Counted from the stretch's first letter, positions 32,339 through 39,822 are shown. The stretch: 64,000 nt of DNA from Salininema proteolyticum (GCF_042685645.1 NZ_JBHUNX010000001.1:4774001-4838000), one strand, 5' to 3'. Notes: generated by a model not told the origin, from the letters alone. Numbers and translations: made by a program.

Positions 32339-33712
32339 CTAGGCCGCCTCGGCGGAGGCCCAGGCGCCGTACCCTCCGAGCAGGTCGGTCACCTCACCAC
32401 CGTGCCGACGGCGCAGCAGGCTGGCGGCCACGGTCGACCGGTACCCGCCGGCGCAGTGCACCACGACGGGACGGCCCTCCGGCACCTCGTCGAGCCGCGA
32501 GGTCAGCTCGGCGAGCGGAATGTGCACCGAACCGTCGATGAACCCCTGCTCGCGCTCGCCGGCACTGCGGACGTCCACGACGACCGGCGCCTCGGCCCGC
32601 TCCAGAAGGCCGCGCAGCACGTCGGCACCGATCCGCTCGCTCCTCTCCACCTCCGTCGAGGCGGCGAGGACCGCGCCGGAGTCGGCGGCGTAACCGGCGA
32701 CATTGTCGAAACCGATGCGCCCCAAACGCATGACGGTCTCCTCGCCGACCCCCTCCGGAGCCATGACCACGACCGTGTCCCCGGGAGAGAGCACCGAGCC
32801 GGCGGTCTCGGCGAAGCGGCCCTCCGCCGGAATGTTCACCGACCCGGCCAGGTGCGCCGCCGCGAAGTCCCCGGGAGACCGCGCGTCGACGACGACGGCC
32901 CCGTCCAGGCGCGCCCGCGAGACCTCCTCCGCCGAAAGCGGACGGGCGGTGACCTCCAAGTCCAGCAGGTTCCGGTCGGCCTTGTTCATCGCGGCGTCGT
33001 AGCCGAAGTACCCGGGAGCGGCCGGCTGCCCGGACGTCACCAGCTCGACGAACTCCTCCTCCGGCATCGGACGGCACGCGTAGTTCACCGTCCGCTGCAC
33101 GCCGATCGTCGAGAACGCCTCGGCCTGCAGGTTCTTCCCGCACGCCGAGCCGGCGCCGTGCGCGGGGTACACGCGCACCTCGTCCTCCAACGACATGAGC
33201 CTGTTGTGCACGCTGTCGTAGAGCATGGCCGCCAGCTCGTCCGACGTGACGCCCTCCGAGGCGAGCAGGTCCGGACGGCCGACATCGCCGTTGAACAGCA
33301 CGTCCCCCGTCAGGACTCCGTAGGGGACGGCGTCCCCGGCCCGCTCGTAGACCAGGAGGCTGATCGACTCCGGGGTGTGCCCGGGCGTCTCCCACACCTC
33401 CAGCTCGACCTCTCCGAGACCGATCCGCTCCCCGTGCGCCAGGTGCCGCACCGGGTACTCCGTCTCGGCCCTTCGGCCGTACCCGATCCAGGCGCCGGTG
33501 GCCGCCGCCGTCTCCAGGTGCCCGGCGACGAAGTCGGCGTGGAAGTGGGTGTTCACGACCCCCTCGATGGTCAGGCCGCGCTCCGCGGCGTCGTCGAGGA
33601 ACTCCCCGATGTCGCGGCGCGGGTCGACGAGGATCGCCCGCCCGGTCGACTCGTCGGCGACGAGGTAGGTGGCCTGGGACAGGCAGTCCAGGTAGTACTG
33701 GGTGATGATCAT
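32339..33712 (-). CDS. CstB-like persulfide dioxygenase fused to two rhodanese domains
   Basis: A 457-residue protein. Residues 1-245 form an ETHE1-like metallo-beta-lactamase domain with THFHADFVAGH (metal ligands, residues 55-65), TPGHTPESISL and YPAHGAGSACGK. Residues about 262-345 form a first rhodanese domain whose active-site Cys position reads VVMAPEG, so it is catalytically dead. Residues about 355-455 form a second rhodanese with the active loop VVHCAGGYRS. The same architecture in CstB oxidises low-molecular-weight persulfides and makes thiosulfate. ATG 33712 overlaps the SulP stop by 4 bases. It is the last gene of the CstR-type operon and should act in the cytoplasm. Confidence 0.87.
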   Translation of the reverse strand: MIITQYYLDCLSQATYLVADESTGRAILVDPRRDIGEFLDDAAERGLTIEGVVNTHFHADFVAGHLETAAATGAWIGYGRRAETEYPVRHLAHGERIGLGEVELEVWETPGHTPESISLLVYERAGDAVPYGVLTGDVLFNGDVGRPDLLASEGVTSDELAAMLYDSVHNRLMSLEDEVRVYPAHGAGSACGKNLQAEAFSTIGVQRTVNYACRPMPEEEFVELVTSGQPAAPGYFGYDAAMNKADRNLLDLEVTARPLSAEEVSRARLDGAVVVDARSPGDFAAAHLAGSVNIPAEGRFAETAGSVLSPGDTVVVMAPEGVGEETVMRLGRIGFDNVAGYAADSGAVLAASTEVERSERIGADVLRGLLERAEAPVVVDVRSAGEREQGFIDGSVHIPLAELTSRLDEVPEGRPVVVHCAGGYRSTVAASLLRRRHGGEVTDLLGGYGAWASAEAA

Positions 33713-35358
33713 GCTCTCTTCCCTTCTTCTTCTCCGGCATCGAGGCCGGTTCGCGGTGGCGCCGGGGCCAGGAGGGATCCCAGCCCCGACCGGTGGAGGA
33801 CGCGCTCCGAGGAGCGGTCCGCGGCGGACAAGCGGAGGCTGACGCCGCGCTCGCCGAGACTGCGGCGCATGCCCGCGAGCAGCTCGGCGCCGTCGGCGTC
33901 GATGAACGGCACGGCGGCCAGGTCCAGGTCGATCCGGTTCAGGCCCGGGCGCGCGGAGACGCACCCGTCCACCGCTTCCCGGACCTTCTGCCGGTTGGCG
34001 AAGCACAGCGGGCCCGTCACCCGCAGGGTCGTCGAACCGCCGCACTCGCAGGCGCTCGCGGAGACGAGCGGCCTCGTGGCCCGCCAGAGGAGGACGCCGA
34101 GGCTGGCGGCCACTCCGATCGCCAGTCCCGGTACCGCTCCGAGGAGGAGGGTGGCGGCGAAGGCGGTGGCGAGGACGAGGGCCTCGGGCCTTCCCGTGCG
34201 GGCCAGGGCGAAGAGCGAACGCGGACGGACCAGGCCGAGCGCCGCGGTGACGACGATGGCCGCGAGCGCGGCGTCGGGAATGCCCGACAGCCAGGGGCTC
34301 AAGGGGATCGCCAGGAGCAGGACCGCCGCGGCGGCGACGAGCGACGCCACGGGCGTGCGGGCTCCCGCCGAGTGGGCGACCGCGCTGCGCGACAGTCCTC
34401 CCGAGACGGGGAAGGCGCCGAACAGGCCGGCCGCCGTGTTGGCGGCCCCGAGGCCGAGGAGTTCGCGGCGGGGGACGGGTTCCTGTCCCGTCCTGGAGCC
34501 CAGGGTGTTCGCCGTGGCGGTGCTCTCGGCGGCGGTGACGAGGGCGACGGTCAGCGCTCCGGGCAGGAGCGCGGCGAGGTCGGCGGCGGAGATGAGCGGT
34601 ACGGAGGGCGTCGGCGGTCCGACGTCCATGGCGCCGATCGTCTCCACGGCCGGTCCGATCAGGGCCGCCGCGGTGGCGGCGGTGATCATGACGATGAGGG
34701 CGCCCGGCAGGCGGGGCGCGAATCGCTTGAGGGCCAGGAGAGCGGCGACGGCGCCGGCCGCCAGTGCGACGGTCGCGGCGTCGACGTCCCCTGCGGCGGA
34801 GGCGGTTTCCCCGATCAGGCCGGGGAGGGCGTCGGCGCGTTCGGTGGCGGCGCCGAGCAGCGGGCCGATCTGGCCGGCGGCGATGATCAGCGCCGCGGCG
34901 GCGGTGAATCCGGCGATCACCGGGCGGGAGAGCAGGCGGGTGGCCGAGCTCAGTCCGGTGGCGCCGAGGAAAAGGTGGACGGCGCCGACGAGGAGTGCCA
35001 GGGCGCCGGCCAGGACGGTGTACCGGCCGGGCGACCCGTCGGCGAGCGGGGCCAGGACGGAGGCCGTCACCATGGCGGTGATCGCCGAGGGGCCGATGGA
35101 GACCGTTCCCGAGCTGCCCACGGCGGCGTAGGCCGCCAGGGGCACGACGGCGGCGTGGATGCCGGCGGAGGGCGGCAGTCCGGCCAGCGCGGCGTAGGCC
35201 ATCGACTGCGGCACCAGGACGGCCGCGACGGTCAGTCCCGCAGCGGTGTCGCGGGCGAGGTGCGGGCGCCGGTAGTCGTGGAACCAGCCCAGCAGCGGGA
35301 GCAGCCGGGAGGGCCCGGCGATCCGCTGGCGCGGGTAGTCGGTCTCCGGTCGGGTCAT
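33709..35358 (-). CDS. SulP-family anion transporter with STAS domain
   Basis: A 549-residue SLC26/SulP protein with about 12-14 hydrophobic segments. The first-helix motif AGLTVAAVLVPQSMAYAALAG and SGGLSRSAVAHSAGARTPVA are characteristic. A C-terminal STAS domain starts near residue 450 (TTLRVTGPLCFANRQKV, and IDLDLAAVPFIDADGAELL). SulP proteins move sulfate, bicarbonate or related anions. ATG 35358 overlaps the rhodanese stop by 4 bases, and its own stop overlaps the CstB-like start, so the three genes are translationally coupled. The context suggests export of sulfite or thiosulfate, or uptake of sulfate. This is inference. Confidence 0.9.
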   Translation of the reverse strand: MTRPETDYPRQRIAGPSRLLPLLGWFHDYRRPHLARDTAAGLTVAAVLVPQSMAYAALAGLPPSAGIHAAVVPLAAYAAVGSSGTVSIGPSAITAMVTASVLAPLADGSPGRYTVLAGALALLVGAVHLFLGATGLSSATRLLSRPVIAGFTAAAALIIAAGQIGPLLGAATERADALPGLIGETASAAGDVDAATVALAAGAVAALLALKRFAPRLPGALIVMITAATAAALIGPAVETIGAMDVGPPTPSVPLISAADLAALLPGALTVALVTAAESTATANTLGSRTGQEPVPRRELLGLGAANTAAGLFGAFPVSGGLSRSAVAHSAGARTPVASLVAAAAVLLLAIPLSPWLSGIPDAALAAIVVTAALGLVRPRSLFALARTGRPEALVLATAFAATLLLGAVPGLAIGVAASLGVLLWRATRPLVSASACECGGSTTLRVTGPLCFANRQKVREAVDGCVSARPGLNRIDLDLAAVPFIDADGAELLAGMRRSLGERGVSLRLSAADRSSERVLHRSGLGSLLAPAPPRTGLDAGEEEGKRA

Positions 35359-35966
35359 CGTGCGGTCCCGGTGCCTTCCGCGGGCGTCTGGAGGGTGGGG
35401 CAGGCGGGTGCGGACTTGTTCCACGGCATGCGCGCGAGGACCATGCCCATTCCGCAGGTGTCGGTGATGGCGGAGAAGACGAGGCCCGCGCCGATGAGTC
35501 CGGCGAGCGCGAAGGCCGGGGGCCAGGCGATGCCGGCGAGGACGGAGGAGAGGACAATGGCTCCGGCGGTGAAGCGGACCTGGCGTTCGAGGTCCCAGGC
35601 TCCGCCGCGGCCGCGTTCCACGTCGCCGCCGGCCCGGTTCCAGGCCTGGAGGCCGCCTTCTAGGACGTCGGTGTCTTCGATTCCGGCGCGGGCGAGCCTG
35701 TCGGAGCAGTCGACGGCCCGGCGGCCGGAGCGGCAGACGAGGACGGTTCTCCGGCCGTCCTGGGCGAGCATTCGGAGGAGGCCGGTCTCGCCGTTCGCGG
35801 CGGAGCTGTCGAGGTTTCCGTCGATCTGGTCGAGCGGGACGTTGACGGAGCCGGCGATGTGCTCGGACTGGAACTCGCGCGGTGTTCGCACGTCCAGGAG
35901 CAGGAGTTCGGTGTCCCCGTCGATGAGGGTTCGGAGTTTCGCGGCGTCGATGGTGCGGTGCGGCAT
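35355..35966 (-). CDS. Rhodanese-DUF2892 membrane sulfurtransferase
   Basis: A 203-residue protein with an N-terminal rhodanese domain (LLLLDVRTPREFQSEHIAGS and the active loop VLVCRSGRRA, Cys near residue 86) and a C-terminal pair of membrane helices of the DUF2892 type (AGLIGAGLVFSAITDTCGMG, ending RMPWNKSAP). The layout is that of YgaP, a membrane-anchored sulfur carrier. ATG 35966 follows GGAAGAGGAAG; an upstream in-frame ATG at 35996 overlaps the operator. It is the first gene of the operon after the CsoR/CstR-family regulator and carries one operator palindrome 32 bp upstream. Confidence 0.9.
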   Translation of the reverse strand: MPHRTIDAAKLRTLIDGDTELLLLDVRTPREFQSEHIAGSVNVPLDQIDGNLDSSAANGETGLLRMLAQDGRRTVLVCRSGRRAVDCSDRLARAGIEDTDVLEGGLQAWNRAGGDVERGRGGAWDLERQVRFTAGAIVLSSVLAGIAWPPAFALAGLIGAGLVFSAITDTCGMGMVLARMPWNKSAPACPTLQTPAEGTGTAR

Positions 35967-35997
35967 GGGTTCTTCCTCTTCCGGTCGTCTGGTCATG

Positions 35998-36011
35998 TAC
36001 CCCGGGGGGTA
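35998..36011 (-). promoter_or_regulatory. CstR/CsoR-type operator palindrome 1
   Basis: TACCCCGGGGGGTA, 32 bp upstream of the rhodanese start. It is identical to the copy at 36119. Confidence 0.75.
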
Positions 36012-36118
36012 TGTGCGGAATGCGGTGGTGCCCCGGTTCGGGCGCCCGACAGTCCCGGGGGAGGCGCCCGGTCGGGTTCACACAGGCCGGCGCCGAGGCT
36101 CGGCGTTCGCGATATAAG

Positions 36119-36132
36119 TACCCCGGGGGGTA
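36119..36132 (-). promoter_or_regulatory. CstR/CsoR-type operator palindrome 2
   Basis: TACCCCGGGGGGTA lies just upstream of a TATATC -10-like box on the minus strand, so a bound repressor would block the promoter of the rhodanese operon. Confidence 0.75.
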
Positions 36133-36187
36133 TGTGTGGAGCAAAGAAAAACGGTGGTCCCGGCATGCCGAGGCCACCGCGGGCCGG

Positions 36188-36457
36188 TCAGGCCAGGGAC
36201 AGGAAGAGCTTCTCCAGCTCCTCGGCGGTCATCGGGGGCTCCTCGCCCTCCTCTGCCGCGGTCTGGCAGTGGCGCAGGCCGGAGGCGACGATGCGGAAGC
36301 CGGCCCGGTCGAGCGCCTTGGAGACGGCCGCGAGCTGGGTGAGGACCTTCTTGCAGTCCTCTCCCTCCTCGATCATCGCGATGACGCCGCCCAGCTGCCC
36401 GTGGGCGCGGCGGAGGCGCGTGAGCGAGTCGCCCACCATGTTCTCTGTCAGCTCCAT
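36188..36457 (-). CDS. cstR: CsoR/CstR-family repressor, CstR-like (persulfide sensor)
   Basis: An 89-residue all-helical repressor. The family core is visible: SLTRLRRAHGQLGGVIAMIE, then EEGEDCKKVLTQLAAV and GLRHCQTAA. Copper-type CsoR needs Cys-His-Cys, with His four residues before the second Cys. Here that position is Gly (SGLRHC), while both cysteines are kept, as in CstR, which senses persulfides through a Cys-Cys link. ATG 36457 is leaderless (TATGGT box, 7 nt), and a palindrome at 36469-36482 overlaps the -10 box, implying autorepression. The downstream genes are sulfurtransferases, which agrees. Confidence 0.85.
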   Translation of the reverse strand: MELTENMVGDSLTRLRRAHGQLGGVIAMIEEGEDCKKVLTQLAAVSKALDRAGFRIVASGLRHCQTAAEEGEEPPMTAEELEKLFLSLA

Positions 36458-36464
36458 GCGGACC

Positions 36465-36470
36465 ACCATA
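36465..36470 (-). promoter_or_regulatory. Leaderless -10 box (TATGGT) of the cstR-like gene
   Basis: On the minus strand TATGGT precedes ATG 36457 by 7 nt. It overlaps operator palindrome 3. Confidence 0.5.
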
Positions 36471-36482
36471 CCCCTGGGGGTA
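36469..36482 (-). promoter_or_regulatory. CstR/CsoR-type operator palindrome 3
   Basis: TACCCCTGGGGGTA, flanked by A and T to give a longer dyad. It overlaps the promoter of the regulator gene and so predicts autoregulation. Confidence 0.75.
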
Positions 36483-36561
36483 TACATCGTCCAGTCCTGT
36501 GGCATGGATCAAGACGCCGAAGGCGCCCCCTCACGCCGGACGATGCCGGCGCACGGGCACT

Positions 36562-36640
36562 CCGGGTGGAAACGCGCCGGGCACGGGCCGCCGCGCCCTC
36601 TCGCGCGACAAGACCGTCTTCCCGGGTGGAAACACGCCGG
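36562..36640. repeat. Pair of 19-bp direct repeats, 60 bp apart
   Basis: CCGGGTGGAAACGCGCCGG at 36562-36580 recurs with one change (GCG to ACG) at 36622-36640. They lie between the cstR-like promoter and the DUF3263 gene. The function is unknown. Confidence 0.6.
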
Positions 36641-36749
36641 ACGCGGCGCCTACGGACACGAGAGCTTCCGAGGCGCACGCCGCAAGCGGGCGCACACAGC
36701 AGGGGAGCCCCGGCGAAGTGTTCTTCCGAACCGGCGGCCGAGCCGGGCG

Positions 36750-36983
36750 TCAATCCCCGACTACCTCTTCCCTTCTCCGGTCGCGGGCGCGCCGCAGTGC
36801 CCGCACCACCTCGGGCCGGTGGGCCTCGGCCTCCGGCACGTCGATCAGCGCGGCGAGCGCCTGGAAGTACTCCTCGGGCTTCATGCCCAGCTCGTCGGAG
36901 ACGGCCTGGACCTTATTGCCGCCCGCCTGCCACCAGCGGGCCTCGAAGTCCAGGATCGCCTTCTCCCTCTTGCCCATCGCCAC
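36750..36983 (-). CDS. DUF3263 protein
   Basis: A 77-residue protein of the actinobacterial DUF3263 family, function unknown. Hallmarks are LDFEARWWQ near the N-terminus, NKVQAVSDELGMKPEEYFQAL in the middle and ALRRARDRRRE near the end, a small helical, probably DNA-binding-like fold. The GTG at 36983 is preferred because GAGGAG lies 8 nt upstream; ATG 36977 is in frame two codons later. It is 43 bp downstream of the HAD-IIA phosphatase gene on the same strand and may be co-transcribed. Confidence 0.85.
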   Translation of the reverse strand: MAMGKREKAILDFEARWWQAGGNKVQAVSDELGMKPEEYFQALAALIDVPEAEAHRPEVVRALRRARDRRREEVVGD

Positions 36984-37026
36984 GGTGCACACTCCTCGAT
37001 CGTGCCGTCGGCCCCTCGCGTCCGGC

Positions 37027-37818
37027 CTACTCGATCCAGTCGGTCAGGTCGGCGACCGAGTCCTTGATGACGTTCGGCCGGAAGGGGTACTTCTCCACCT
37101 CGTCCATACTGTCAGTCACCCCCGACATGACCAGCACGGTCGACAGGCCGGCCTCGAGTCCGGAGAGGACGTCGGTGTCCATGCGGTCGCCGATCATGAT
37201 GGTCGTCTCCGAGTGCGCCTGCAGCTTGCGCAGGGCGTGGCGCATCATCAGCGGGTTCGGCTTGCCGACGAAGTACGGCGTCTTGCCCGTCGCCTCGCTG
37301 ATCATGGCGGCGACGGCGCCGGTGGCCGGCAGGACGCCCTCGGTGGAGGGGCCGGTCGCGTCGGGGTTGGTGCAGATGAACCGGGCGCCGTCCTTGATCA
37401 GCCGGACGGCCGTGGTGATGGAGCCGAAGTCGTAGCGGCGGGTCTCGCCGAGCACGACGTAGTCGGGGCGGTAGTCGGTGAGGATGTAGTCGATGTCGTG
37501 CAGCGCCGTGGTCAGCCCGGCCTCGCCGATGACGTAGGCGGAGCCGCCGGGGCGCTGGCTGCGGAGGAAGTCGGCGGTGGCCAGCGCCGAGGTGTAGATG
37601 GCCTCCTCGGGGATGGTGAGGCCCGAGTTCTTCAGGCGCACTTGGAGGTCGCGCGGGGTGTAGATGGAGTTGTTGGTGAGGACGAGGAAGCGCTTGCCGG
37701 CCTCTTGGAGTCGCTCGATGAACTTGTTGGCGCCGGGGACGGGCACGCCCTCGTGAACGAGGACTCCGTCCATGTCCGAAAGCCAGGAGTCGAATGGTCC
37801 AGGTGGTGCATCAGTCAT
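37027..37818 (-). CDS. HAD-IIA (NagD-like) phosphatase
   Basis: A 263-residue haloacid dehalogenase-superfamily phosphatase of the IIA cap type. The nucleophile motif is unusual: LSDMDGVLVHEG, where the first Asp is the nucleophile of the DxDG signature. Motif II is VLTNNS, the Lys is in FVGKPNPLMM, and the metal Asps are in MIGDRMDTDVLSGLEAGL. NagD-type enzymes dephosphorylate nucleotides or sugar phosphates; the physiological substrate is unknown. ATG 37818 follows GGGAGCC. It leads a short unit with the DUF3263 gene, divergent from the microprotein/nitrobindin pair. Confidence 0.9.
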   Translation of the reverse strand: MTDAPPGPFDSWLSDMDGVLVHEGVPVPGANKFIERLQEAGKRFLVLTNNSIYTPRDLQVRLKNSGLTIPEEAIYTSALATADFLRSQRPGGSAYVIGEAGLTTALHDIDYILTDYRPDYVVLGETRRYDFGSITTAVRLIKDGARFICTNPDATGPSTEGVLPATGAVAAMISEATGKTPYFVGKPNPLMMRHALRKLQAHSETTIMIGDRMDTDVLSGLEAGLSTVLVMSGVTDSMDEVEKYPFRPNVIKDSVADLTDWIE

Positions 37819-37975
37819 GGCTCCCAGTCTGCCATTGCGCGCGGGCGCGCCGGCACGGCCGCGTCATTTGTTCACATGAAAGCGGCGATCGTAACAATCG
37901 CCGGACCCGCCGGGAAGGTCAGAGGACTCCGATCGCGGGTATCGGCTGTCTCGCCGCGTGGAGGCCGCCGCTCAG

Positions 37976-37981
37976 TATGCT
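37976..37981 (+). promoter_or_regulatory. Leaderless -10 box (TATGCT)
   Basis: TATGCT is followed by 7 nt and GTG at 37989. Confidence 0.55.
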
Positions 37982-37988
37982 GGGGAGC

Positions 37989-38084
37989 GTGGATATGGTA
38001 TTGGCTGCGGTTTTCGTAGTCGCCTCGGGAATCCTGGCCGGGGCGCTGGGCTACTGGACGATCAAGATTGGAAGGAACCGATGA
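37989..38084 (+). CDS. 31-residue single-helix membrane microprotein
   Basis: A very short gene coding a protein with a two-residue acidic start (VDM), one hydrophobic helix (VLAAVFVVASGILAGALGYW) and a basic tail (IKIGRNR), so N-out/C-in insertion is expected. Support comes from the leaderless -10 box exactly 7 nt before GTG and the ATGA overlap with the nitrobindin start at 38081, whose GGAAGG ribosome site lies inside this gene. It is probably a translationally coupled first cistron. The function is unknown; it may anchor or modulate its neighbour. Confidence 0.65.
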   Translation: MDMVLAAVFVVASGILAGALGYWTIKIGRNR

Positions 38085-38674
38085 GCGAAGAGAAGTCCGT
38101 CCCCGAGGAGTTCGCCTCCACGTTCCAGACGGTGGACCCCTATCCGTACGAGGAGACGCACGACCTCCGCTCCGGTCCGGAACTGCATGACGACCTGCTG
38201 CCGCTGCTGCCGCTGGTGGGCCTGTGGCGCGGCCGGGGCCAAGGCGGCTACCCGGACGTCGAGGACTTCATGTACGCGCAGGAGATCGAGTTCTTCCACG
38301 ACGGGCGGCCGTTCCTGCAGTACCGCGCCCGTTCGTGGCTGCTGGACGCCGAGGGGAAGGCCGTCCGCCCCGCCAACAAGGAGACCGGCTTCTGGCGGGT
38401 GTCCTATGGGGAGAACGGCAATCCCGAGGTCGAGGCCATGATCGCGCAGCCGACGGGCATCCTGGAGCTGTTCTACGGACAGGCCAAGGGAACGACCCAG
38501 TGGGAGGTGGCCACCGACGCGGTGGTCCGCAGCCCGCACTCCAAGGAGGTCACGGCCGAGAAGCGCCTCTACGGCGTCGTCGAGGGCGCCCTCATGTACG
38601 CGGTGGAGATGGCCGCTCAGGGCCACCCGCTGACCCCGCACCTCTCCGCGCGGCTCAACCGCGTGGGCGGATAG
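38081..38674 (+). CDS. Nitrobindin-like FABP-family heme protein (peroxynitrite isomerase)
   Basis: A 197-residue beta-barrel protein of the nitrobindin/THAP4-like FABP family. Members bind ferric heme and isomerise peroxynitrite to nitrate. The family loop GLWRGRGQGGYP is near residue 49, and EIEFFHDGRPFLQYRARSW and ETGFWRV follow. The proximal heme His is expected in the C-terminal LTPHLSARLNRV. The N-terminal 35 residues are acidic. ATG 38081 overlaps the microprotein stop codon, with GGAAGGAACCG as the ribosome site. It is probably cytosolic and dimeric. Confidence 0.88.
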   Translation: MSEEKSVPEEFASTFQTVDPYPYEETHDLRSGPELHDDLLPLLPLVGLWRGRGQGGYPDVEDFMYAQEIEFFHDGRPFLQYRARSWLLDAEGKAVRPANKETGFWRVSYGENGNPEVEAMIAQPTGILELFYGQAKGTTQWEVATDAVVRSPHSKEVTAEKRLYGVVEGALMYAVEMAAQGHPLTPHLSARLNRVGG

Positions 38675-38706
38675 CGCGCACGCGGTCCTCCGGCTAGGAA
38701 CATACG

Positions 38707-38738
38707 ACGAGCCCACCCGGCGCACCGGGTGGGCTCGT
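38707..38738. terminator. Strong bidirectional terminator
   Basis: Perfect 14-bp inverted repeat (38707-38720 and 38725-38738) with a CGCA loop, between nitrobindin and VOC genes. Confidence 0.85.
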
Positions 38739-38807
38739 GTCGTTTCACGGATCGGCCGCGGATCCGAAGAGGCTCGGCCGGAGTTCCGCCGGGCCTTCGC
38801 GCGGCCC

Positions 38808-39197
38808 TCAGCCGGCCATGTGGACGATCTGGATCAGGTTGCCGCAGGTGTCGTCGAACACGGCGGTGGTCACCGGGCCCATCTCGGCGGGCTCCTGGGT
38901 GAAGTGGACCCCGGCGTCCCGGAGGCGCTCGTACTCCTTCTTCACGTCGTCGACGGCGAACTGCGTGTACGGGATGCCGTCGGCGACGAGGGCCTCCTTC
39001 CACGGCTTGGCCGCCGGGTGCCCGCTGGGCTCCAGCACGATCTCGGTACCGTCGGGATTCTCCGGCGAGACCACGGTCAGCCACCGGGCCTCACCGAGCG
39101 AGACGTCCTCCTTCTTCACGAAGCCGAGCTTCTCCGTGTAGAACTTCTCGGCCTTCTCCTGGTCGTCGACGAGAATGCTCGTCCATCGGACCTTCAT
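38808..39197 (-). CDS. VOC (glyoxalase/dioxygenase) superfamily protein
   Basis: A 129-residue single-domain vicinal-oxygen-chelate protein of the PhnB/glyoxalase-like type: WTSILVDDQEKAEKFYTEKLGF, VDDVKKEYERLRDAGV, and the C-terminal DDTCGNLIQIVHM with a possible metal ligand. Proteins of this group may be small-molecule binders, resistance proteins or lyases; the substrate is unknown. ATG 39197 overlaps the ArsR stop by 4 bases, so it is translated with the regulator. Such ArsR-VOC pairs commonly respond to a toxic ligand of the VOC protein. Confidence 0.88.
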   Translation of the reverse strand: MKVRWTSILVDDQEKAEKFYTEKLGFVKKEDVSLGEARWLTVVSPENPDGTEIVLEPSGHPAAKPWKEALVADGIPYTQFAVDDVKKEYERLRDAGVHFTQEPAEMGPVTTAVFDDTCGNLIQIVHMAG

Positions 39198-39490
39198 GTC
39201 GATCTCTCTCCCTCGTGTAGATCTCTTCCCAGCCACCGCTCGACGATCGGTTCGAGCGGCCGGGTGTCGAAGTAGTGGTACTTGTACCGGCCCTCGCGCC
39301 TGGTCTCGACCAGTCCCGCGTCGGCGAGCACCTGGAGGTGCTGCGACACGGCCTGGCGAGACGAGCTGATTCCGTGCTTATTGGTCAGTCGAGCACAGAT
39401 CTCGAAGAGCGTCTGGCCGTTCCGGTCGGTCAGCTCGTCGAGAATCGTGCGGCGCGTGGAGTCGGCCAAGGCTTTGAACACATCGGCCAC
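39194..39490 (-). CDS. ArsR-family winged-helix regulator
   Basis: A 98-residue regulator: VADVFKALADSTRRTILDEL at the start, the recognition helix SSRQAVSQHLQVLADAGLV and the wing RREGRYKYHYF. It has no metal-binding Cys cluster, so it belongs to the organic-ligand or SdpR/PagR-like group that regulates adjacent VOC or SRPBCC genes. GTG 39490 is leaderless and sits 7 nt from TATAGT, with TTGACA at the -35 position. A GCAAG-N6-CTTGC dyad fills the spacer, so autorepression is likely. It is co-transcribed with the VOC gene. Confidence 0.88.
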   Translation of the reverse strand: MADVFKALADSTRRTILDELTDRNGQTLFEICARLTNKHGISSSRQAVSQHLQVLADAGLVETRREGRYKYHYFDTRPLEPIVERWLGRDLHEGERST

Positions 39491-39497
39491 GCAGACC

Positions 39498-39527
39498 ACT
39501 ATAGGCAAGTGATTGCTTGCATGTCAA
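39498..39527 (-). promoter_or_regulatory. Consensus promoter and operator of the ArsR-VOC operon
   Basis: On the minus strand TTGACA (39522-39527), an 18-nt spacer and TATAGT (39498-39503), then 7 nt to GTG 39490. The spacer holds the dyad GCAAG-N6-CTTGC (39505-39520). This is the clearest -35/-10 pair in the window. Confidence 0.8.
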
Positions 39528-39560
39528 CAGGTGACCGGAAGGCTCGGGAGAGTAATCGCA

Positions 39561-39746
39561 CTACTCGGAGATCGTCCAGGTCCCGACCTGCCGGTACTCG
39601 GAGTCGTAGATCTCCGACGAGTCGCCGTCGACGAGCTCGTAGTGCTTCATGTTGCCGGCCCAGTACCGCAGGATCCGGGAGAGCTCCTTCTCCCGCCGCT
39701 CGCTCGCCATGTCCTCCGGCAGCTCCACGGTCAGTTCGAATTTCAC
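39561..39746 (-). CDS. Small acidic hypothetical protein
   Basis: A 61-residue protein not recognised as a known family. It starts with KFELTVELPEDMASERREKE, continues with LSRILRYWAGNMKHYELV and ends YRQVGTWTISE. The pattern suggests one strand, two helices and further strands. GTG 39746 follows GAGGAAG, a good ribosome site. It lies upstream of nothing on its strand except the ArsR promoter region, 70 bp away, and is downstream of the helicase gene. Confidence 0.6.
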   Translation of the reverse strand: MKFELTVELPEDMASERREKELSRILRYWAGNMKHYELVDGDSSEIYDSEYRQVGTWTISE

Positions 39747-39822
39747 TGTTCTTCCTCTCTGTCGATCGGCGTCCGAGTCTAGGGGAGGAAAAGCGAGAAT
39801 ATGCGGGCGAGAGTGATACAAC

